Below, one piece after another: positions 59,585-64,000 of a DNA stretch of 64,000 nt. Below the pieces are notes generated by a model. The model did no database searches. It had not been told where the DNA came from and saw only the letters and a program-made list of their open reading frames with translations. Source of the stretch: Nonomuraea africana (GTDB taxonomy: Bacteria; Actinomycetota; Actinomycetes; Streptosporangiales; Streptosporangiaceae). Made by a program: the position numbers and the translations under genes. Each line of letters begins with the position of its first letter. Position 1 is the first letter of the stretch. The DNA lies in contig NZ_JADBEF010000001.1 in the NCBI RefSeq assembly GCF_014873535.1, forward strand, positions 2,542,001 through 2,606,000. Reading direction: 5' to 3'.

Positions 59585-61204
59585 CTAGAACATCCGCCGG
59601 ACCCTGAGGATGTTGTCGGTGCGGGTGCACGGACGGCCGTCGGGGGTGGGCTGCTCCCGCTCGTACTCCTCGCAGCGCTGCACCTCCCACTGTCCGTCCT
59701 GCAGCTCCAGGCTCTCGAGGACCTCCTGCGGGGTGGGGAAGTGGACGTCCGGGTGCGGGCCCGGCTCCCATGAGGGGAAGCCCACGTGCCCGACGACCAG
59801 GAGGACGCCGCCCGGGGCGACGGCCGCGGCGGCCGTCCTGAGGATCTTCTCCCGCGGCAGGTCGACCGGCGAGTGCAGGAAGTGGGCGGAGACGAGGTCG
59901 AAGGCGCCGTCGGGGAAGGACACGCCGAGGTCGTGCCGCTGCCAGTCGATGCGGTCGGCCACTCCCGCCTGCGCCGCGTGGGCCGCGGCGCGGTCGAGAG
60001 CGACGCGGGAGATGTCGGTGGCGGTCACCCGCCATCCCCTCTCGGCGAGCCAGACGGCGTCGCCCCCTTCACCGCATCCCAGGTCGAGAGCGGTGCCCGG
60101 CGCCAGGTCCGAGACCTCGCGCACCAGGGCGGCGTTCGGTTTGCCGCTCCAGATCTGGTTGCTCTCGGCGTAACGGCCGTCCCAGAACTCCTCCTCGGTG
60201 ACGTCCTGCGCGGCGTGGGCGTGGTGGTGTCGCCTGGCCGCGACGGCCCGGCGGGTCTCCTCGGCCACCAGGTCGGCGTTGATCGCCGCGCCCGCGCGGA
60301 CCCCTGCCGCGGCCGCGGCGATGACCTGGTCGGTGAGGCTGGCCACGTTGCCCGCCACCCAGACGCCCGGCGTCGCCGTCGCTCCTGAGGGGTCGGCGGC
60401 GATGTAGCCGCCGACCACGTGCCCGCCCATCTCCTGGTCGGTCGGCTCCAGGCCGAGCCCGGACAGGAGGCCCGCGCGGGCGGTGAAGCGCGGGGCCACC
60501 ACCACGACCTGGCGGGGGAGCACCCTGCCGTCGGCCAGGCGAACCCCGGTGAGCCGGTCGTCGCTCACCTCCAGTGCCGCGACCTCTCCCTCCACCACGC
60601 TGATGTCGCGCGCGGCCAGCTGGGCGTACTCCTCGTCACTCAGCCCGCCCGCGGTGTGCAGGAAGACGGTCACGTCGCCGCTCCACTGCCGCCACAGCAG
60701 AGCCTGGTGTACGGCCAGCGGCCCGGCCGTGGCCAGGACGCCGATCGCCTGGTCGCGCGCCTCCCAGCCGTGGCAGTACGGGCAGTGCAGCACCTCGCGC
60801 CCCCAGCGCTCGGCCACGCCCGTCACCTCGGGCAGCTCGTCGACCAGCCCCGTGGTCACCAGCAGCCTGGCGGCCGCGACGGTCGACCCGTCGGCGAGCG
60901 TCACGCGGAAGCCGTCGCCCACGCGCTCGGCCGACACGACCTCGCCCCGCTCGATCCGGCCGCCGTAGCCGGTCACCTCCGCGCGACCGGCGGCCAGCAG
61001 CTCGGCCGGCGGGACCCCCTCGCGGGCCAGGTACCCGTGGACGTGCCCGGCGGGGGCGTTGCGCGGCTGTCCCGCGTCGATCACCAGGACCGAGCGTCGC
61101 GCCCGTGCCAGGGTGAGCGCGCCGCTGAGCCCCGCCGCGCCGCCGCCGACCACCACGACGTCGTAACGCCGCCCGTCATTCGCCTGTTCAGTGTGTGCGG
61201 TCAT
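59585..61204 (-). CDS. Fusion: thioredoxin-reductase-like FAD oxidoreductase + SAM methyltransferase
   Basis: 539 residues. Residues 12-325 are a thioredoxin-reductase-like flavoprotein: FAD motif VVVVGGGAAGLSGALTLARA, redox motif HCPYCHGWE (Cys141/Cys144) and GVWVAGNVASLTDQVIAAAA near 285-305. A His-rich linker (RRHHHAHAAQ) leads to a class I methyltransferase with ALDLGCGEGGDAVWLAERGW near 372 and a VAPGGVLLVVGHVG strand. The bifunctional arrangement is known in actinobacteria; substrates are not. One frame with no stop or shift, so the fusion is real. Confidence 0.9.
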   Translation of the reverse strand: MTAHTEQANDGRRYDVVVVGGGAAGLSGALTLARARRSVLVIDAGQPRNAPAGHVHGYLAREGVPPAELLAAGRAEVTGYGGRIERGEVVSAERVGDGFRVTLADGSTVAAARLLVTTGLVDELPEVTGVAERWGREVLHCPYCHGWEARDQAIGVLATAGPLAVHQALLWRQWSGDVTVFLHTAGGLSDEEYAQLAARDISVVEGEVAALEVSDDRLTGVRLADGRVLPRQVVVVAPRFTARAGLLSGLGLEPTDQEMGGHVVGGYIAADPSGATATPGVWVAGNVASLTDQVIAAAAAGVRAGAAINADLVAEETRRAVAARRHHHAHAAQDVTEEEFWDGRYAESNQIWSGKPNAALVREVSDLAPGTALDLGCGEGGDAVWLAERGWRVTATDISRVALDRAAAHAAQAGVADRIDWQRHDLGVSFPDGAFDLVSAHFLHSPVDLPREKILRTAAAAVAPGGVLLVVGHVGFPSWEPGPHPDVHFPTPQEVLESLELQDGQWEVQRCEEYEREQPTPDGRPCTRTDNILRVRRMF

Positions 61205-61373
61205 GTGTTCCTCCGTTCACCGGCGATAGTGGGGGTGCCACCCGCTCGTTGGCAAACCTTGTTGCCGGACTGGCAACCGGGCGGGAGGGCGCTCCGAGGG
61301 GTACCTTGCACTCGGTGATGCGGACCCGAGTGGGGGCCAGGGTGCCTGGTGATCTCGCGGCGTGACCCCGCTT

Positions 61374-61396
61374 GACCTTGACACGGTGACAAGGTC
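61374..61396. promoter_or_regulatory. MerR-style promoter with GACCTTG/CAAGGTC dyad
   Basis: GACCTTG (61374-61380) and CAAGGTC (61390-61396) form a perfect inverted repeat with a 9-bp centre. TTGACA (61378-61383) overlaps its left arm as a -35 box. A dyad between the promoter boxes is how MerR regulators bind; one is encoded 700 bp downstream. Confidence 0.6.
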
Positions 61397-61423
61397 TTCA
61401 CTGTTGCCAAGGAGGTGGTCCCG

Positions 61424-62092
61424 ATGACCATGCAGAAACAGGACACGGATACGATTCGAGCTTCCCAGGGGCTGGAGGACAGCCGCTCGTCAGTGCGGCT
61501 GCGGGCGGCGATGGCGGTCGGTACGACCCCTGACCCGCGGTTCATCGACAAGCTCATCGAACGATGCGCGATCGAACCCGAATTTCACGTGCGCGATACG
61601 CTGACGTGGGCACTCACCCGCCACTCAGCATCCATGACGGTTCCAGAGCTTCTCAAGGAACTCCGCTCGGAGTGTGCGCAGGCACGAAGCCAGGCGCTGC
61701 ACACGCTGTCCAAGATCGGGGATCGGCAAGCGTGGCCGGCGATCACACGGGCGCTTCTGTCCGACGCCGACGATGAGGTGGCACGGAGCGCTTGGCGGGC
61801 AGCGGTCGTGCTCGTGCCCGAAGGCGAAGAGCCCGAGTTGGCCGCGGTGTTGTCGACACAGCTCGGGCGCGGCGAACGTGAGATGCAGCTGAGCCTCAGC
61901 CGGGCGCTGGTGGCGCTCGGTGAGGTGGTTGTGCCCACGCTGCGCGCCGCGATGACGGATCTCGACCCGCGCGTGCGCGCGCACGCGATCGCCACGGAAC
62001 GGCTGTTGCGCGACCCAGATGCCGGATTCGAGTCCGCGATCGAGGAGGCCAAGCGCGTCGTAGCCCTCGGCAGCACCAGCAAGGAGGAGTGA
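61424..62092 (+). CDS. HEAT-repeat protein
   Basis: 222 residues from ATG 61424 with AAGGAGG 15 bp before. Paired helices repeat about every 30 residues (DSRSSVRLRAAMAVGTTPDP, CAQARSQALHTLSKIGDRQA, DADDEVARSAWRAAVVLVPE, MTDLDPRVRAHAIATERLLR), the HEAT pattern used for protein binding. No enzymatic motif. Six bases separate it from the MerR-HEAT regulator, and the MerR-style promoter lies before it, so the regulator probably controls this two-gene operon. Confidence 0.87.
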   Translation: MTMQKQDTDTIRASQGLEDSRSSVRLRAAMAVGTTPDPRFIDKLIERCAIEPEFHVRDTLTWALTRHSASMTVPELLKELRSECAQARSQALHTLSKIGDRQAWPAITRALLSDADDEVARSAWRAAVVLVPEGEEPELAAVLSTQLGRGEREMQLSLSRALVALGEVVVPTLRAAMTDLDPRVRAHAIATERLLRDPDAGFESAIEEAKRVVALGSTSKEE

Positions 62093-62098
62093 TGGGCA

Positions 62099-63103
62099 GT
62101 GTTGATCGGTGATGTGGCACGACGGTCCGGGGTCAGCGCCCGCATGCTCAGGCATTACGACTCGCTCGGCTTGGTGCGGCCAACGGGTCGTACCGACGCA
62201 GGTTATCGAGAGTACTCCAGCGAGGACATTCGGCGGATCTTCCAAATCGAGAGCCTGCGGTCATTGGGGCTGTCGCTACGTGAAGTCAGGCGCGCGCTCG
62301 ATGATCCCGGCTTCACGCCCTCAGAGCTCGTCGACGACCTCATCCGCCAGACGCGAGAACGCATTGCGGCTGAGACGGAGCTGCTCACGCGACTGCGTCG
62401 GATCGACGCCGTAGAACCCGCCGGCTGGGAGGACGTCCTCCAGATCGTCGCACTCCTGCAGGCGTTGGGGTCAAAGAGCGCCGGTAAGCGCCAGCGCGCG
62501 GCCTTGTCCTCAGTCGAAGAGGTTCCGGTGCCAGTGGAAGTACTGGTCGAGGCAGCGCTGAGCGAGACGGACCCGAACGTCGCCGGAGCCCTTCGCTGGG
62601 CTTTGGCGCAATCGGGCGATGACGGCTTGGCGCTGCTGGCGGAGGGCCTCGGCTCACCGGTAGCCGAGGTGCGCAAACGTGCCGTCCAGTCCATCGCCGA
62701 GATTCCGAACGGTGAGGCGACCACACTGCTGCAGGGCGCCCTCGCGAACCCCGACATCGTGGTCCGCAGGTATGCAGCTCTGGCACTCGGGGCACGTGGA
62801 GTGGCCGACGCGATCCCGACGCTCATCGACATCGTCGTCGAGGGGACGAATGACGTCGATGCAGCCGACGCCCTGAGCGCGCTGGCGAGTCGTCCCGCGT
62901 TGGCGGATCAGATCGCTACCAGGCTCGTTGATCGCCTCGCCCACGGCAGCGTTGAATCGTCTGCACGTCGACGGCTGACACAGGCGCTCGCGGACATCCC
63001 CGGAACCACAGCGTCACGAGCCCTCGCAGATCTGTCACATGACGAAGACCGTGCCGTTGCGCTTACCGCGACATACATTCTCGGGATACGCGACGCACGA
63101 TGA
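62099..63103 (+). CDS. MerR-family regulator fused to HEAT repeats
   Basis: 334 residues from GTG 62099 (AAGGAGG 12 bp upstream, inside the preceding gene's end). The MerR winged helix fills 1-75: LIGDVARRSGVSARMLRHYD, RRIFQIESLRSLGLSLREVR. A linker helix follows, then HEAT-type repeats from about 140 to the end (ETDPNVAGALRWALAQSGDD, SPVAEVRKRAVQSIAEIPNG). HEAT repeats in place of a ligand-binding domain suggest regulation through a protein partner, perhaps the HEAT protein encoded just before it. Confidence 0.88.
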   Translation: MLIGDVARRSGVSARMLRHYDSLGLVRPTGRTDAGYREYSSEDIRRIFQIESLRSLGLSLREVRRALDDPGFTPSELVDDLIRQTRERIAAETELLTRLRRIDAVEPAGWEDVLQIVALLQALGSKSAGKRQRAALSSVEEVPVPVEVLVEAALSETDPNVAGALRWALAQSGDDGLALLAEGLGSPVAEVRKRAVQSIAEIPNGEATTLLQGALANPDIVVRRYAALALGARGVADAIPTLIDIVVEGTNDVDAADALSALASRPALADQIATRLVDRLAHGSVESSARRRLTQALADIPGTTASRALADLSHDEDRAVALTATYILGIRDAR

Positions 63104-63104
63104 C

Positions 63105-63217
63105 GGATCTTTCCTGGCGTGCTGTGTGCGGCGCCGGGAGGGCAGCCCGGCCTGCTGCGGGCTGATCTTGGCCCGGCGGGAGGTCAGGAACTCACGGATC
63201 TCGCTGCGGTTGTCCAC
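63105..63217 (-). pseudogene. Stump of an XRE/MmyB-type regulator gene
   Basis: From a GTG at 63217 the minus strand reads VDNRSEIREFLTSRRAKISP followed by QQAGLP, the start of MmyB-like XRE regulators that usually continue into RRVPGLRREEVA. Here it changes to SRRRTQHARK and loses all similarity before 63105. Such regulators are commonly divergent from an oxidoreductase gene; the dehydrogenase at 63452 would fit. The remaining gap to 63451 holds no gene. Confidence 0.55.
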
Positions 63218-63451
63218 CTTCCAGAGGTTATGCGGCCTTCCAGCTTGCAGGGGTGCCCTGTCAGTACACCTTTCACCACTGCCTTCCTCGCCGTCTGACC
63301 TGCGCTTTTCATGGGTATGTGAACCAGCATGCCCGGCCTGCGGGAGGCACATCTGTAGGTGCCGTCCGGACGGCCGCGTCGCGGTCTGCCCGTGCCGGCG
63401 CCGAGCGCGCGCGGGCTGCTGAAAGCAACAGACCCTCAAGGAGTGAATGAC

Positions 63452-64000
63452 ATGCGTGGTGTAGTGCTGCACGCCCCCGGCGATGTCCGGGTGGAGGAGA
63501 TCGACGACCCGAAGATCACCGCCCCGACGGATGCGATCATCCGGCTGTCGGCGTCCTGTGTCTGCGGCTCGGACCTGTGGCCCTTCCGCGGTGTCGAGCA
63601 CGTCGATCGGCCCATGCCGATGGGGCACGAGTACGTCGGAATCGTCGAGGAGGTCGGCAGCGAGGTCAAGAACGTCAAGCCCGGCCAGTTCGTCGTCGGC
63701 TCCTTCGTCGCCTCCGACGGCACCTGCGAGATCTGCCGCGCGGGCTACCCCTCCTCCTGCGTCGACCGCGTGTTCATGTCCCAGGTCGGCACCCAGTCCG
63801 GACGGGCCCTGATTCCGCATGCCGACGGCACGCTCGTGGCCACTCCGGCGATGCCCGACGCGGAGCTGATCCCCAGCCTCCTGGCTGCCTCCGATGTGCT
63901 GGGCACCGGATGGTTTGGCGCGGTGGCCGCCGAGGCCGGCCCCGGCAAGACGGTCGCGGTCGTCGGCGACGGCGCGGTCGGCCTGATGGCGGTGCTGGCC
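63452..64000 (+). CDS. Zinc-dependent alcohol dehydrogenase (cut by window edge)
   Basis: 183 residues are visible from ATG 63452, preceded by AAGGAGTG. GroES-like domain: MRGVVLHAPGDVRVEEIDDP, CVCGSDLWPFRG (zinc-site Cys near 38), GHEYVGIVEEVGSEVKNVKP, then DGTCEICRAGYPSSC, in which the structural-zinc cluster is reduced (GTCEICRAG instead of four cysteines). The Rossmann motif VAVVGDGAVGLM begins at the right edge. An NAD(P)-dependent oxidoreductase related to quinone reductases and glutathione-independent aldehyde enzymes; the other half lies outside the window. Not the same gene as the one at 1-289, though from the same superfamily. Confidence 0.88.
   Translation, partial: MRGVVLHAPGDVRVEEIDDPKITAPTDAIIRLSASCVCGSDLWPFRGVEHVDRPMPMGHEYVGIVEEVGSEVKNVKPGQFVVGSFVASDGTCEICRAGYPSSCVDRVFMSQVGTQSGRALIPHADGTLVATPAMPDAELIPSLLAASDVLGTGWFGAVAAEAGPGKTVAVVGDGAVGLMAVLA

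Noticed and set aside
1..63999. The two edge alcohol dehydrogenases as direct repeats flanking an inserted island
   Set aside because: They share only superfamily motifs, have different sequences and opposite strands, and are separated by many ordinary chromosomal genes.
1..64000. CRISPR arrays, tRNA and rRNA genes
   Set aside because: No regularly spaced repeats, no tRNA cloverleaf with a GTTCRA box in context, and no rRNA-like stretch was noticed.

Overview
This window is GC-rich DNA with strong third-position G/C bias. It uses many GTG starts and many 4-base ATGA/GTGA stop-start overlaps. The content (poly-lysine-type synthetase, SARP regulator, SigE-family and ECF42-type sigma factors, Actinobacteria-type mobile relics) points to a chromosomal segment of a filamentous actinomycete. 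A Streptosporangiales-like genus is plausible, but that is inference. I saw no tRNA, rRNA or CRISPR array.

Region 1 (1-7.9 kb): an alcohol dehydrogenase cut by the left edge, a zinc-type CDF exporter, a small membrane protein, an M1 peptidase, and a Pls/PosA-type adenylation-carrier-membrane synthetase whose pocket residues suggest a basic amino acid such as lysine. A methyltransferase is divergent. Region 2 (7.9-23.6 kb) is a relic-rich accessory zone. It holds four pieces of a Tn3-family transposase, a 5'-truncated group II intron with an amber codon in its reverse transcriptase, an RTX protein lacking its start, fragments of SDR, LLM, LuxR and other genes, and dispersed 37-bp words. Intact genes here include a DHFR-like reductase, a lipase with TIG domains, an MFS pump with a divergent ArsR regulator, a SigE-family sigma factor with its membrane partner, and a HAD phosphatase.

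Region 3 (23.6-34.9 kb) is the most unusual part: a LanC-like protein with a CCG zinc motif, an AAA+ ATPase, a CHAT (caspase-like) protease translationally coupled to a 1513-residue NTPase with membrane segments and a CHAT-like end that has lost its catalytic residues, and two coupled nucleotidyltransferases. It is a candidate undescribed conflict or surveillance system. Region 4 (35-43.2 kb) carries housekeeping and small regulatory modules: acyl-CoA synthetase, LysE exporter, ArsR-SRPBCC pair, VOC proteins, MFS, SDR-MerR and a PPOX-fold protein.

Region 5 (43.2-52.3 kb): a 1050-residue SARP regulator faces an operon of two paralogous serine hydrolases flanking a DUF4097-type protein, followed by decayed CocE and FAD-monooxygenase genes around an intact epimerase. 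Region 6 (52.2-64 kb) contains compact regulator-target modules: TetR/DUF4267, ArsR/SRPBCC, an ECF42 sigma with DGPF protein and reductase, a thioredoxin-reductase-like/methyltransferase fusion, and a HEAT protein with a MerR-HEAT regulator behind a MerR-style promoter. A second alcohol dehydrogenase is cut by the right edge.
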